The notes under the pieces are model-generated. The model saw only the letters and a list, made by a program, of their open reading frames with translations. It did not search any database and was not told the DNA's origin. Both the position numbers and the translations under genes were made by a program. Of a stretch of DNA of 64,000 nt, positions 7,797 through 17,464 are shown one piece after another (position 1 is the first letter of the stretch; each line of letters begins with the position of its first letter). Location of the stretch: NCBI RefSeq assembly GCF_008329605.1, contig NZ_NPKO01000001.1, forward strand, positions 496,001 to 560,000, written 5' to 3'. Source of the stretch: Mycolicibacterium sp. P9-64. GTDB lineage: Bacteria; Actinomycetota; Actinomycetes; Mycobacteriales; Mycobacteriaceae.

Positions 7797-10510
7797 TTCA
7801 CCGGTGTCAGCAGGTCGGATCCCAGCCGGCCATAGACGCGTTCTGGGCTGAAGGGTAGCGCCCGGAAGCGCACGCCGGTGGCGTCCTCGAGTGCATTGGC
7901 CAGCGCCGGTGCCACGGGGTTGATGCAGCACTCCGCCATGCCCTTCGAGCGCATTGGTCCGACCGAGTCGCTCGACTTCACCAGCAGCACCTCGGTTCTG
8001 GGGATGTCGGCGTAGGTGGGAATGCGGTAGTTGCGGAGATTCGGGTTGACCATGACGCCCTTGCCGTCGACGTGGAAGTTCTCGGTCAGCGCGAACCCGA
8101 TGCCCATGGCGACGCCGCCCTCGATCTGCCCGCGTACCTGAGCAGGGTTGATGACCACACCGGGATCGGCGGCCTGCACGCTGTAGAGGATCCGGATCTC
8201 GCCGGTCACCCGGTGCACGGCGATGCGGAAGCCGTGTGTGTTGGAGGTGACGCTGCGCGGGGAGCCGTACGCCTTGCGGGCCACGGTGAACCGGATACCG
8301 CGCTCGCCGGCTGTTGCGAGCAGCTCGGTCAGCGTGAGCCGGGTGTCGCCGCACACCACGGCGTCGTCGTCCATCGCGCAGGCGTCGACGCCGACCCCCG
8401 CCTGGGCCGCGGCGAAGCCGAGGATGCGATCACGTAGGGCGGTCGACGCGTTCAGTACCGCGTTGCCGGCCACGAAGAGTCCGGCGCTGGCGAACGCTCC
8501 GGTGTCGAACCCGGTGCGATCGGTGTCGGACTGCACCAGGTGTATCCGCGACGGCGTGGTGCCGAGCACGGTGGCCGCGATCTGCACGTGCGCCGTCGAG
8601 GTGCCCTCACCGAATTCGACCGTGCCGACCGCGATCTCGTACACCTCGTCGGCGCGCAACGTCGCCCACGCCTCGGAGACGTGCTCGGTGGGCGGGGCGG
8701 TCTCGTGCAGCGAGCTCGCGATGCCCGCGCCGATCAGCCAATCGTCGCCGAGGTCCTGCCCGCCGTCGGCGAGACGCAATGCCTCGTCGACGAGGTCGAT
8801 GCACTGCGTGATGCCGTCCTCGGTGAACGCCACGTCGTCGGGATGGTCGGCGATCGCCAGCAACGCGTCGCCGGGACGGATGACGTTGCGGCGCCGTAGT
8901 TCCGCCGCATCGATGCCGAGCTTGACGGCCAGTTCGTCGATGGCGGACTCCACCGCGAACGCGGGTTGGGTCATGCCGTAGCCCCGCAGCGCGCCGCTCG
9001 GCACCGTGTTCGTGTACACCGACCAGGCATCGAATTTCTTGTTGGCGCAACGATAGAGCGCGATGGCCGCACCTGCGGCGAACAGCGTCTCACCGCCGTG
9101 GTTGCCGTAGGCGCCGGTATTGGAGACGTTGTGGAAGCCGAACGCCGTCAGGGTCCCGTCGGCCTTGGCGCCGAGCTTGACGGTGCACCGCATCGGATGC
9201 CGGGGCGACGCGGTGGTGAACTCCTCCTCGCGGGTGTACTCCCAGCTCACCGGACGCCCGGTGTCGAGTGTGGCAAGGACGGGTAGATCCTCGGAGATCA
9301 GCTCCTGCTTACCGCCGAAGCCTCCTCCGACCCGCACGCAGAACACCCGCAGCTGGTCGGGACGCAGGTCGAACAGGTGCGACAGCTTGATCTTGGCGAT
9401 CGACGGCGACTGCGAGCTGGTGCGCACGTTCAGCCGCCCGTCCTCCATCCACGCGATCGACCCGTGCGTCTCGAGGTGCGCATGCTGGACCCGCGGCGAA
9501 TGGTAGGTGGCCTCGTGAATGACGTCGGCCTGCGCGAATCCCGCTTCGACGTCGCCGATTTCGCCGTGCAGTTCGAGCAGGATGTTGTGCACCTTGTCGT
9601 GTGCGAACGGGTCGTCGTAGCCGTGCAGCTGCGGTGCGCCGTCGGCCATCGCCTCGACGGGGTCGAACACCGCGGGTAGCAATTCGTACTCCACGACCAC
9701 CGCGCGGCAGCCCTCGTCGGCGGCCGCGATCGAGTCGGCGAGCACGGCCACCACCCGCTGCCCGGCGAAGCGCACCACGTTGTCGAGGATGTAGGTGTCG
9801 TCGGGGTCGACGAGATGATCGGTGTGGATCGCGGTGCTGTAGCGCTTGCGCGGGACGTCCTCCCACGTGTACACCCGATGCACGCCGGGCACGGCGAGTG
9901 CCGCCGACTTGTCGATCGAGACGATGCGGGCATGGGCATGCGGCGAGTGCAGCACCTTGATGTGCAGCATGCCGTCCATCTCGGTGTCCATGGTGAACTC
10001 GGCGGTGCCGGTGACCACGCCGGTGGCCGCAGGCGCGCCGACGCTGGTGCCGACCGCCCTACCCGGTTTGGCCTCTTCGATCGCTGCGACCCCCTTGACC
10101 GCATCCTCGATGGCGCGATAACCCGTGCAGCGGCACAGGTTTCCCTTCAATGCCCGCGGAAGGTCCTGTTTCTGTTCGTCGGTGAACGTCGCCGACGTCA
10201 TGATCATGCCCGCGGTGCAGAACCCGCACTGAAAACCTGGGGCATCGCGGAACTGCCGCTGCATCGGATGCAGATCCTCTGGTGTGCCGAGCCCCTCGAT
10301 CGTGGTCACTTCCCGCCCGTCGGCGCGGAACGCCGGGGTGATGCAGCTGTGCACGGGATCGCCGTCCAGCCACACCGTGCATGCGCCGCAATCGCCTGCG
10401 TCGCAACCCTTCTTGACGCCATGCCAGCCCAGCGAACGGACGAAGGTCCGCAGGCACTGCCCGGGATTGGGCTCGGAGTCATAGGGCTGGCCGTTCACGG
10501 TGTATGTCAT
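7793..10510 (-). CDS. Xanthine dehydrogenase-type fused iron-sulfur/molybdopterin subunit
   Basis: The ATG at 10510 overlaps the stop of the FAD-subunit gene (ATGA) and gives 905 residues; a longer frame runs back into that gene. The N-terminus carries two [2Fe-2S] clusters: C36, C41, C44, C56 (plant type) and C95, C98, C126, C128 (CGFC and CRC). From about residue 170 the molybdopterin-binding part follows, with GGGFGGK and a KGMAE segment holding the likely catalytic Glu. In most bacteria these parts are separate; here the small and large subunits are one chain and only FAD is supplied separately. With guanine deaminase divergently encoded nearby, purine (hypoxanthine/xanthine) oxidation is the likely role. 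Confidence 0.85.
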   Translation of the reverse strand: MTYTVNGQPYDSEPNPGQCLRTFVRSLGWHGVKKGCDAGDCGACTVWLDGDPVHSCITPAFRADGREVTTIEGLGTPEDLHPMQRQFRDAPGFQCGFCTAGMIMTSATFTDEQKQDLPRALKGNLCRCTGYRAIEDAVKGVAAIEEAKPGRAVGTSVGAPAATGVVTGTAEFTMDTEMDGMLHIKVLHSPHAHARIVSIDKSAALAVPGVHRVYTWEDVPRKRYSTAIHTDHLVDPDDTYILDNVVRFAGQRVVAVLADSIAAADEGCRAVVVEYELLPAVFDPVEAMADGAPQLHGYDDPFAHDKVHNILLELHGEIGDVEAGFAQADVIHEATYHSPRVQHAHLETHGSIAWMEDGRLNVRTSSQSPSIAKIKLSHLFDLRPDQLRVFCVRVGGGFGGKQELISEDLPVLATLDTGRPVSWEYTREEEFTTASPRHPMRCTVKLGAKADGTLTAFGFHNVSNTGAYGNHGGETLFAAGAAIALYRCANKKFDAWSVYTNTVPSGALRGYGMTQPAFAVESAIDELAVKLGIDAAELRRRNVIRPGDALLAIADHPDDVAFTEDGITQCIDLVDEALRLADGGQDLGDDWLIGAGIASSLHETAPPTEHVSEAWATLRADEVYEIAVGTVEFGEGTSTAHVQIAATVLGTTPSRIHLVQSDTDRTGFDTGAFASAGLFVAGNAVLNASTALRDRILGFAAAQAGVGVDACAMDDDAVVCGDTRLTLTELLATAGERGIRFTVARKAYGSPRSVTSNTHGFRIAVHRVTGEIRILYSVQAADPGVVINPAQVRGQIEGGVAMGIGFALTENFHVDGKGVMVNPNLRNYRIPTYADIPRTEVLLVKSSDSVGPMRSKGMAECCINPVAPALANALEDATGVRFRALPFSPERVYGRLGSDLLTPVK

Positions 10511-11334
10511 GACTCGACGTCCTCGGCCAGCTCGGCCCTGATCTGTTCGGCGTAGTACTTCGCCAGATGGCGGCGATGGTCGGGCGTTCCGTTGGGGTCG
10601 TCGAACCACACGGCGTCGCCGATCGCGTCGACGGCGTCCTGCAGTTCCGCCGCGGTGGGTGCTGCGCCGAAGGCCAGCCGGACGGGGTGTGTGGTGCCTG
10701 CGGTGATGGTCAGCAGCAGGTCGGTGGTACCCGGCGTCTGGGTGCCGATCATGAAGATCGTCGAGCGGCCGAGGTGAGTGAGGGTGAAGCGACGGTGCGC
10801 GAACCGCTTGTCCAGCGCGTCGGCAGGCACGTGGATCCGGCGAAGCACCTCACCGGGGTACAACACGTTGGAGTGGTTCCCGGTGACGAAATCGGCCGCG
10901 TCGAGCGTGCGCTCGGATCCGTCCGTGGCGACGAGCGCGTACGTGGATTCGAGTGCCACGGTCAACGTGATCATCGGTCCCGCGGGCAGCGCCATGCAGA
11001 CGTTGCCGCCCACGGTGGCGGAGTTCCACACCTTGAACGACGCCAGGAAGGCCTCGCAACTGGTGCGGATCAGCGGAGCTGCGCGCCAGTCGGACGTCGC
11101 CGCGAAGTCGTAGAGGTCGCGGATGGTGCACATCGCGCCGACGTCGATGCCGCGGTCGTCGGTGATCAGGGCATTCCAGCCGAGTGGCACCAGGTCGATG
11201 AGCCTGCGGAGGTCGGGCTGCTTGTCGGAGAACAGCCACGTGCCGCCCGCAAGCCAGGCGTCACCGGGTCGCCAGCCGGCACCCGGCGGGTCGGCGGGGG
11301 AGCGGATGACGTCGGTGATGGTGTCGATGTCCAC
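10507..11334 (-). CDS. FAD-binding subunit of the xanthine dehydrogenase-type enzyme
   Basis: This 275-residue protein matches the CoxM/XdhB FAD-binding family: AGGTWLFSDKQ near residue 30 and ATVGGNVCMALPAG near 105-118 form the FAD pyrophosphate and isoalloxazine sites, followed by the CO-dehydrogenase flavoprotein C-terminal region. It passes electrons from the Fe-S clusters to NAD+ or another acceptor. It is the first gene of a minus-strand operon (FAD subunit, Fe-S/Mo subunit, ABM protein) linked by 4-bp overlaps. The promoter must lie in 11335-11480, the region shared with the divergent guanine deaminase gene. Confidence 0.85.
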   Translation of the reverse strand: MDIDTITDVIRSPADPPGAGWRPGDAWLAGGTWLFSDKQPDLRRLIDLVPLGWNALITDDRGIDVGAMCTIRDLYDFAATSDWRAAPLIRTSCEAFLASFKVWNSATVGGNVCMALPAGPMITLTVALESTYALVATDGSERTLDAADFVTGNHSNVLYPGEVLRRIHVPADALDKRFAHRRFTLTHLGRSTIFMIGTQTPGTTDLLLTITAGTTHPVRLAFGAAPTAAELQDAVDAIGDAVWFDDPNGTPDHRRHLAKYYAEQIRAELAEDVES

Positions 11335-11477
11335 GTCGCCCGTCCTTCTCGAATACGCACGAGTGCGTCGTCATCCGGCGCAGCGAACCGCGCGTCGGCA
11401 GCCCGACTCTAGTCATCGGAGACGCTGGTCGACGCTAATTCCGCGAACTAATGCGACGTAACCGTCAATTTGGCGGG

Positions 11478-11515
11478 TATCATCTGAATGACATTGCTCC
11501 GCAGTGGATCTGCGG
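11478..11515 (+). promoter_or_regulatory. Candidate promoter and operator of the guanine deaminase gene
   Basis: A TATCAT box at 11478-11483 could be the -10 element. Just downstream a perfect 6-bp inverted repeat, CCGCAG (11499-11504) and CTGCGG (11510-11515), could be a repressor site in the leader. The intergenic region also serves the divergent xanthine dehydrogenase operon. Confidence 0.35.
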
Positions 11516-11572
11516 CGAATGGCCAACTCCTGAATGATTGGTCGGCTAGCCCACGTCAAGAAGGAGCAATCG

Positions 11573-12979
11573 ATGGCCGCTCGGGTCCACCTGGGTCACG
11601 TCTACCACGTTGCGGGCAGTCCGAAGGTCACCGAAGCGGCGGGCGCGCTCGTCTCGATTCCGGACGGCGCGCTGGTCGTCGACGACGCAGGCGTCATCAC
11701 GTTCTGCGGTGAGCGCGAGTCCCTCCCGGCCGACGCGCGGTCGGCCCCCGTGCTCGATCATCGACCCGGCTTTCTGTTGCCGGGGTTCGTCGACACCCAC
11801 ATCCACTTCCCGCAGACCCATGCCGGCGACTCCTACGGCGGCGGTCAGCTCCTCGAGTGGCTCAACCTGTGCATCTTCCCGTCCGAATCGCGTTTCGCCG
11901 ATCCCGAATTCGCGCGTGCGGCAGCCGTGGAGTTCTGCAACCGCCGCATCGCCGCGGGCACCACCGCAGCGATGGTCTTCGGCTCGGCCTTTCCCCACGC
12001 GCAGGATTCGCTGTTCTCCGAAACGCAGCGCCGCGGGCTGAGGATGGTCAGCGGCCGGGGGATCCAGACCAGGGGCGGCGAGACCGCAGCGCCCTTGCTC
12101 ACCTCGGAGGAGGACGCGATCCGGCTCACCGCCGAGGAGATCGACAAGTGGCACGGCGCCGACACCGGAAACCCCGAGACCGCGCTGCTGCACGTGGCGA
12201 TCGTGCCCCGCTTCTCGTTGTCGGTCACCCCTGAAACCTTGAAAAACCTTGGCGAGCTGTATGACTCGGTCAAGGACCGCGGTGTCTACGTGCACAGCCA
12301 CCTCAACGAGAACGACCGCCCCGGCACCGGCGAGGTCGACTCCACCAAGCAGGCCTACCAGGTGAACACCTACCTCGACACCTACGACGGAAAGTTCCTG
12401 CCTGGCTCGCAGATCGGCGGCAAGAGCCTGCTTGGCAGGCGCACCATCCTGGCGCACAGCGTGCATTGCCAGGACGTCGAACTGGCCAGGATGGCCGAGA
12501 CGGGTACGTCCATCTCGCACTGCCCGATCTCCCAGCTGTTCCTCGGGTCGGGCACGATGCCCTGGAAGCGGACGGTCGCCTCGGGTGTGAACATCTCGGC
12601 GGGAACCGATTTCGGCGGCGGCGACGAGTGGCTGATCCCTCGCGTGCTCGGGGATGCGTTCAAGGTGCACATCAACGAGCACGGCGCGGCAGGGGTTTCC
12701 CTGCATCCCGCGGAGATGCTGTTCACCGGCACGCTGGCCGGGGCGAGGGCGCTGGACATGGAGAACCGCTTCGGCAACTTCGACGTCGGCAAGGAAGCCG
12801 ACTTCGTCGTCGTCGACCCGTCGGGCACTCCCGCGCTGCACGCCACGCTCACCAACGCCGTCCGCGCCGACGACCCCGCCCTGGCGCGGGACCAGAGCCT
12901 GTTCGCATTGTTGATGGGCATCCGCGAGTCATCCATCGCCGAGGTGTACGTACGCGGCCGCAAGCTGGCGGTGGATTGA
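11573..12979 (+). CDS. guaD: Guanine deaminase
   Basis: The ATG at 11573 is chosen because AAGGAG lies 6 nt upstream; an earlier in-frame ATG at 11534 has none. The 468-residue product is an amidohydrolase of the guanine deaminase group: metal ligands in FVDTHIHFPQ near residue 70, the HSHLNEND segment near 240, the HSVH segment near 300, and SAGTDFGGG with the metal-binding Asp near 345. It converts guanine to xanthine and ammonia, supplying substrate to the xanthine-dehydrogenase-type enzyme encoded divergently. Length and motif order fit the family (about 440-470 residues). Confidence 0.85.
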   Translation: MAARVHLGHVYHVAGSPKVTEAAGALVSIPDGALVVDDAGVITFCGERESLPADARSAPVLDHRPGFLLPGFVDTHIHFPQTHAGDSYGGGQLLEWLNLCIFPSESRFADPEFARAAAVEFCNRRIAAGTTAAMVFGSAFPHAQDSLFSETQRRGLRMVSGRGIQTRGGETAAPLLTSEEDAIRLTAEEIDKWHGADTGNPETALLHVAIVPRFSLSVTPETLKNLGELYDSVKDRGVYVHSHLNENDRPGTGEVDSTKQAYQVNTYLDTYDGKFLPGSQIGGKSLLGRRTILAHSVHCQDVELARMAETGTSISHCPISQLFLGSGTMPWKRTVASGVNISAGTDFGGGDEWLIPRVLGDAFKVHINEHGAAGVSLHPAEMLFTGTLAGARALDMENRFGNFDVGKEADFVVVDPSGTPALHATLTNAVRADDPALARDQSLFALLMGIRESSIAEVYVRGRKLAVD

Positions 12980-13135
12980 GCAGCGGTCATGGCTTCAACG
13001 AGTGCAGTCACGATCTTTCATCCGGTGCAGGCCTGCGGATCAGCGCGATTGGCGCTGCGGTGGTGCTCGCGGGCTACGTGGTGTCGCTGGCGTTGTTCTC
13101 GTCGGTGACGTGGCTTCGGCTCCGAGGAGCTCCGT

Positions 13136-13705
13136 TCAGGACTCGCACCACTTCCAATCGCCGTCCTCGCGAACGAATGCGATGTCGTCGGGGTCCTCGC
13201 CGTGGTTCAAGATGGTGGCCGTCGCCGTCGTGCCGTCCACGTCGAGCGAGGTGATCTTCAGCAGCAGTTCGCCTCCGGTGTCCCGTACTTCGCGCAGGGC
13301 GCTGCGGCTGAACGCGGGGTCGTTGCGCATGTCTTCGCAGAACAGCTTGGTCAACGCGGTGAAGTCCTCGTCGTTCCACGCCTTCTCGAACTGGTCGACG
13401 ACGTCGCGCACCAGATCCTCGTCGGTGGGCTGGGGCGGGGCGGGAGACGACGTCGTCGAAGGAGCCACCGTGATGTCGGTCCAGTCGTTCGACCAGACCA
13501 CGACTCCGATGACCACCCCGATGCCGACGAGCAGCGTCAACGCGAAGGCGCCAATGACGAGTCCGGTCTTGCTGCGCTGAGCGTCGGGTACCCACAGCGG
13601 CCAACCGGGCGGCAGGGGCGGCCAGGACGGGTCGGGTCGCCAATCCGGCTGGGGAGTCCAACCCGGTGGCGCGGGCGGCCAGTTCGGCGGCGGATTGAAG
13701 CGCAT
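13136..13705 (-). CDS. Proline-rich membrane protein with extracytoplasmic NTF2-like/DUF4878-type domain
   Basis: The 189-residue protein starts with a cytoplasmic Pro/Trp-rich segment (MRFNPPPNWPPAPPGWTP), then a single membrane span at about residues 47-70, a Ser/Thr/Pro linker, and an outer domain of about 100 residues with the pattern ...FEKAWNDEDFTALTKLFC... and a terminal WKWCES. The two cysteines in the outer domain may form a disulfide. The same architecture recurs at 27832-28614 and 42146-42595. The function is unknown. The gene is divergent from clpB, and the HAIR element lies between the two. Confidence 0.7.
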   Translation of the reverse strand: MRFNPPPNWPPAPPGWTPQPDWRPDPSWPPLPPGWPLWVPDAQRSKTGLVIGAFALTLLVGIGVVIGVVVWSNDWTDITVAPSTTSSPAPPQPTDEDLVRDVVDQFEKAWNDEDFTALTKLFCEDMRNDPAFSRSALREVRDTGGELLLKITSLDVDGTTATATILNHGEDPDDIAFVREDGDWKWCES

Positions 13706-13765
13706 CCACGCAGTCTGGTCGATGCCGTGGGCCCGTTGCCGCCATCGCCACGAAAATGCGCTAGA

Positions 13766-13786
13766 GTTGAGCGGAACAGACTCAAC
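13766..13786. promoter_or_regulatory. HAIR element (HspR operator) in front of clpB
   Basis: GTTGAG (13766-13771) and CTCAAC (13781-13786) form a perfect inverted repeat separated by 9 nt, matching the HAIR core TTGAG-N9-CTCAA bound by HspR in actinobacteria. A TAGAGT box (13762-13767) overlaps the left arm, so binding would block the promoter. Regulation of clpB by HspR is established in M. tuberculosis. Confidence 0.8.
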
Positions 13787-13863
13787 CTTGACGGCGTTGA
13801 CCTAGGCGACAAGCATTTTCCGTGGCCTCTCGTACTGGCCGCACTGACGAAATGGAGGAGTTC

Positions 13864-16416
13864 GTGGACTCGTTCAACCCGACCACGAAGACCCAGGCGG
13901 CGCTGACGGCATCGCTGCAGGCGGCGACCGCCGCAGGCAACCCGCAGATCACGCCGGCGCACCTGCTGCTGGCCCTGCTCACGCAGAACGACGGCATAGC
14001 GGCACCGCTGCTGGAGGCCGTCGGCGTCGAACCCGCGACCATCCGCGCCGAGACCCAGCGGATCCTCGACCGGCTACCCAGCGCCAGCGGCGCGGCCTCG
14101 CAGCCGCAGCTGGCCCCTCAGTCGCTGGCCGCGATCACCGCTGCCCAGCATCTGGCCACCGAGATGGACGACGAGTACGTCTCCACCGAGCACCTTCTGG
14201 TCGGCCTCGCCACCGGAGACAGCGAAGTCGCCAAGCTGCTGAGCGGCCATGGTGCGTCGCCGCAGGCGCTGCGCGACGCGTTCGTGAAGGTGCGTGGCAG
14301 TGCCCGTGTCACCAGCGCGGACCCCGAGTCCACCTATCAGGCGTTGGAGAAGTACTCCACCGACCTGACCGCCGCCGCCCGTGAAGGCAAGCTCGACCCA
14401 GTCATTGGGCGCGACAACGAGATTCGCCGCGTCGTGCAGGTGCTGAGTCGTCGCACGAAGAACAACCCGGTACTCATCGGCGAGCCCGGCGTCGGCAAGA
14501 CAGCGATCGTCGAGGGCCTTGCCCAGCGCATCATCGCCGGCGACGTGCCGGAGAGCCTGCGCGACAAGACCGTCGTCTCGCTGGACATGGGCTCCATGGT
14601 CGCGGGCGCCAAATACCGCGGCGAGTTCGAGGAGCGGCTCAAGGCCGTCCTCGACGACATCAAGAACTCGGCCGGTCAGGTCATCACGTTCATCGACGAA
14701 CTGCACACCATCGTGGGTGCTGGAGCGACCGGTGAAGGCGCGATGGACGCAGGCAACATGATCAAGCCCATGCTGGCTCGTGGTGAGCTGCGGATGGTCG
14801 GCGCCACCACGCTCGAGGAGTACCGCAAGTACATCGAGAAGGATGCCGCGTTGGAGCGGCGCTTCCAGCAGGTGCTGGTCGGCGAACCGTCCGTGGAGGA
14901 CACCGTCGGCATCCTGCGCGGTCTCAAGGACCGCTACGAGGTGCACCACGGCGTGCGGATCACCGACTCCGCGCTGGTCGCGGCGGCCACGCTGTCCGAC
15001 CGCTACATCACCTCGCGCTTCCTGCCGGACAAGGCGATCGACCTGGTCGACGAGGCCGGCTCGCGGCTGCGCATGGAGATCGACTCCCGTCCCGTCGAGG
15101 TCGACGAGGTCGAGCGCCTCGTGCGGCGCCTCGAGATCGAGGAGATGGCGCTGGCCAAGGAGGAGGACGCCGCCTCCAAGGGACGCCTTGAGAAGCTCCG
15201 CGCCGAACTGGCCGACCAGAAGGAGAAGCTGGCCGAGCTGACCACCCGCTGGCAGAACGAGAAGGGTGCCATCGACGTCGTCCGCGACCTCAAGGAACAG
15301 CTCGACCACCTGCGCGGTGAGTCCGAGCGGGCCGAGCGCGACGGCGACCTGGCCAAGGCGGCCGAGCTGCGGTACGGGCGGATCCCCGAGATCGAGAAGA
15401 AGCTCGACGCGGCACTGCCACAGGCGGAGGCCCAGGCCAACGTCATGCTCAAGGAGGAGGTCGGCCCCGACGACATCGCCGACGTGGTGGCGGCGTGGAC
15501 CGGTATCCCGGCGGGCCGACTGCTGGAAGGCGAGACCGCCAAGCTGCTGCGCATGGAGGGCGAGCTCGGCAAGCGCGTCGTCGGGCAGAAGAAGGCCGTG
15601 CAAGCGGTCTCGGATGCCGTCCGCCGCTCACGCGCAGGCGTCGCCGACCCGAACCGACCGACGGGCTCGTTCCTGTTCCTCGGCCCGACGGGCGTCGGCA
15701 AGACCGAGCTGGCAAAGGCGCTGGCCGACTTCCTGTTCGACGACGAGCGGGCGATGGTCCGCATCGACATGAGCGAGTACGGGGAGAAGCACTCCGTCGC
15801 GCGCCTGGTCGGTGCCCCTCCCGGCTACATCGGGTACGACCAGGGCGGTCAACTCACCGAGGCGGTCCGCCGCAGGCCCTACACCGTCGTGCTGTTCGAC
15901 GAGGTGGAGAAGGCGCACCCGGACGTGTTCGACGTGCTGCTTGCGGTGCTCGACGAAGGCAGGCTGACCGATGGTCAGGGCCGCACCGTCGACTTCCGCA
16001 ACACCATCCTCATCTTGACGTCCAACCTGGGCTCGGGTGGAACCGAGGAGCAGGTCATGGCGGCGGTGCGCGCGGCGTTCAAGCCGGAGTTCATCAACCG
16101 TCTCGACGACGTGCTGATCTTCGAGGGTCTCAAGCCCGACGAGCTGGTGCAGATCGTCGACATCCAGCTGGCCCAGCTGCAGAGGCGCCTTGCGCAACGG
16201 CGGCTGGTGCTCGAGGTCTCCCTGCCCGCGAAGAAGTGGCTGGGCGATCGGGGCTTCGACCCGGTCTACGGCGCGCGTCCGCTGCGCAGGTTGGTGCAGC
16301 AGGCGATCGGCGATCAACTGGCGAAGTTGTTGCTGGCCGGCGAGGTGCACGACGGTGACGTGGTGACCGTCGAGGTCAGCGAGGACGGCGACGCCCTCGT
16401 CCTCGGCTCTGCCTAA
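13864..16416 (+). CDS. clpB: ATP-dependent disaggregase ClpB
   Basis: The start is the GTG at 13864 (protein begins [10 protein letters not shown]), preceded by GGAGGAG; this gives 850 residues, close to M. tuberculosis ClpB (848 as I remember it). An upstream in-frame ATG would extend it without a better ribosome site. Domains in order: N-terminal Clp repeat (1-145), first AAA+ module with Walker A GEPGVGKT (Lys212), the coiled-coil middle domain (about 405-525), second AAA+ module with GPTGVGKT (Lys613), and the C-terminal small domain with GARPLRR. ClpB rescues aggregated proteins with DnaK. Regulation by HspR is indicated by the upstream HAIR element. Confidence 0.97.
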   Translation: MDSFNPTTKTQAALTASLQAATAAGNPQITPAHLLLALLTQNDGIAAPLLEAVGVEPATIRAETQRILDRLPSASGAASQPQLAPQSLAAITAAQHLATEMDDEYVSTEHLLVGLATGDSEVAKLLSGHGASPQALRDAFVKVRGSARVTSADPESTYQALEKYSTDLTAAAREGKLDPVIGRDNEIRRVVQVLSRRTKNNPVLIGEPGVGKTAIVEGLAQRIIAGDVPESLRDKTVVSLDMGSMVAGAKYRGEFEERLKAVLDDIKNSAGQVITFIDELHTIVGAGATGEGAMDAGNMIKPMLARGELRMVGATTLEEYRKYIEKDAALERRFQQVLVGEPSVEDTVGILRGLKDRYEVHHGVRITDSALVAAATLSDRYITSRFLPDKAIDLVDEAGSRLRMEIDSRPVEVDEVERLVRRLEIEEMALAKEEDAASKGRLEKLRAELADQKEKLAELTTRWQNEKGAIDVVRDLKEQLDHLRGESERAERDGDLAKAAELRYGRIPEIEKKLDAALPQAEAQANVMLKEEVGPDDIADVVAAWTGIPAGRLLEGETAKLLRMEGELGKRVVGQKKAVQAVSDAVRRSRAGVADPNRPTGSFLFLGPTGVGKTELAKALADFLFDDERAMVRIDMSEYGEKHSVARLVGAPPGYIGYDQGGQLTEAVRRRPYTVVLFDEVEKAHPDVFDVLLAVLDEGRLTDGQGRTVDFRNTILILTSNLGSGGTEEQVMAAVRAAFKPEFINRLDDVLIFEGLKPDELVQIVDIQLAQLQRRLAQRRLVLEVSLPAKKWLGDRGFDPVYGARPLRRLVQQAIGDQLAKLLLAGEVHDGDVVTVEVSEDGDALVLGSA

Positions 16417-16439
16417 CGGGGCGAGGTCGTAGGCCGACT

Positions 16440-16502
16440 CGTCGAACGTGCGGACACGGCGAAGAGCCATGCGCTCGATCCGCCATGAACGCACGTTCGA
16501 CG
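16440..16502. terminator. Long-arm inverted repeat downstream of clpB
   Basis: A perfect 13-bp inverted repeat, CGTCGAACGTGCG (16440-16452) and CGCACGTTCGACG (16490-16502), encloses 37 nt. It begins 24 bp after the clpB stop. There is no T-tract, as is common for mycobacterial terminators. It could instead be a protein site or structured 3' end. Confidence 0.45.
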
Positions 16503-16602
16503 GCGGCTCGTTACGTCGTCACCGAATTAGCTGAGCGGGAATTGTCGAGTACGTGATCCGGTTGTGATCCGTTTGAGTTCGGAGACCATTGCCCTTAGCA
16601 GA

Positions 16603-16616
16603 TAGGCTAGGGGCAA
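16603..16616 (+). promoter_or_regulatory. Predicted leaderless promoter of ttfA
   Basis: A TAGGCT box (16603-16608) ends 7 nt before the ATG at 16616, so transcription should begin at or next to the start codon. No Shine-Dalgarno sequence is present, which is consistent with leaderless translation. Confidence 0.45.
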
Positions 16617-17419
16617 TGGTCCCGCTCTGGTTCACGCTGTCCGCACTCTGTTTCGTGGGTGCGGTGGTGCTGCTGTACGTCGACGTCGACCGTCGACGCG
16701 GTCTGGGGCGCCGCCGCAAGTCCTGGGCAAAGTCTCACGGCTTCGACTACGAGCACGAATCCACCGACATCGTGAAGCGCTGGAAGCGCGGCGTGATGTC
16801 CACGGTCGGCGACGTGGCGGCCAAGAACGTGGTGCTCGGCCAGATCCGCGGCGAGGCGGTCTTCATCTTCGATCTCGAGGACGTGGCGACGGTCATCGCG
16901 CTGCACCGCAAGGTCGGCACCAACGTCGTCGTCGACGTCCGGCTCAAGGACATCAAGGAACCGCGCGAGAGCGACATCTGGCTGCTCGGCGCCATCGGTC
17001 CTCGGATGGTCTACTCGACCAATCTCGACGCCGCCCGCCGCGCCTGTGACCGCCGCATGGTGACGTTCGCGCACGCTGCACCCGACTGCGCCGAGATCAT
17101 GTGGAACGAGCCCAACTGGACGCTCATCAGCATGCCTGTGACCAGCACCAGGGCTCAGTGGGACGAGGGCCTGCTGACCGTCCGGCAGTTCAACGACCTG
17201 CTGCGCGTGTTGCCGCCGATCCCGCAGCCCGGCCAGCAGGGCATTGCCGGCCAGGCCGTCGCCCGCCGCGGCGGATCGCCCGGCCGCCCGGTGGCCGCAC
17301 CCCGCGAGCTGCCCGCCGGTCGTACCGACCAGCCGCCCAGCCGGGCCGACGTAGGCCGCTACACGCAGCCGCGCCCGCCGACGCGAAACGGCCGTCAGTC
17401 CCCGCATTACCAGCGCTGA
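16616..17419 (+). CDS. ttfA: TMM transport factor TtfA-like protein (MmpL3 accessory)
   Basis: The 267-residue product begins with a membrane anchor (MVPLWFTLSALCFVGAVVLL), a basic stretch (RRRGLGRRRK) and a conserved cytoplasmic domain to about residue 210 containing RGEAVFIFDLEDV and WLLGAIGPRMVYSTN. A disordered Pro/Arg-rich tail follows. It matches what I remember of Rv0383c, named TtfA, which is needed with MmpL3 for trehalose monomycolate transport. Its place next to clpB agrees with M. tuberculosis. The start is the second in-frame ATG, supported by the TAGGCT box. Confidence 0.8.
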   Translation: MVPLWFTLSALCFVGAVVLLYVDVDRRRGLGRRRKSWAKSHGFDYEHESTDIVKRWKRGVMSTVGDVAAKNVVLGQIRGEAVFIFDLEDVATVIALHRKVGTNVVVDVRLKDIKEPRESDIWLLGAIGPRMVYSTNLDAARRACDRRMVTFAHAAPDCAEIMWNEPNWTLISMPVTSTRAQWDEGLLTVRQFNDLLRVLPPIPQPGQQGIAGQAVARRGGSPGRPVAAPRELPAGRTDQPPSRADVGRYTQPRPPTRNGRQSPHYQR

Positions 17420-17464
17420 CTGACGCCCCGCTAGCGCCTCGTCCACGGCAAGTAACCTGTCGGC

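Noticed and set aside
12980..13135. Hydrophobic stretch (AAVVLAGYVVSLALFSSVTW) in the gap after guanine deaminase
   Set aside because: It reads as one membrane-like segment but has no start with a ribosome site and no continuing domain; it could be a gene remnant, which I cannot support.
14074..15603. Long antisense frame of 509 codons opposite clpB, and similar frames opposite other genes
   Set aside because: High third-position GC of the real genes leaves antisense frames open; the translations are Arg/His/Val-rich without domains, and the sense strand encodes well-known proteins.
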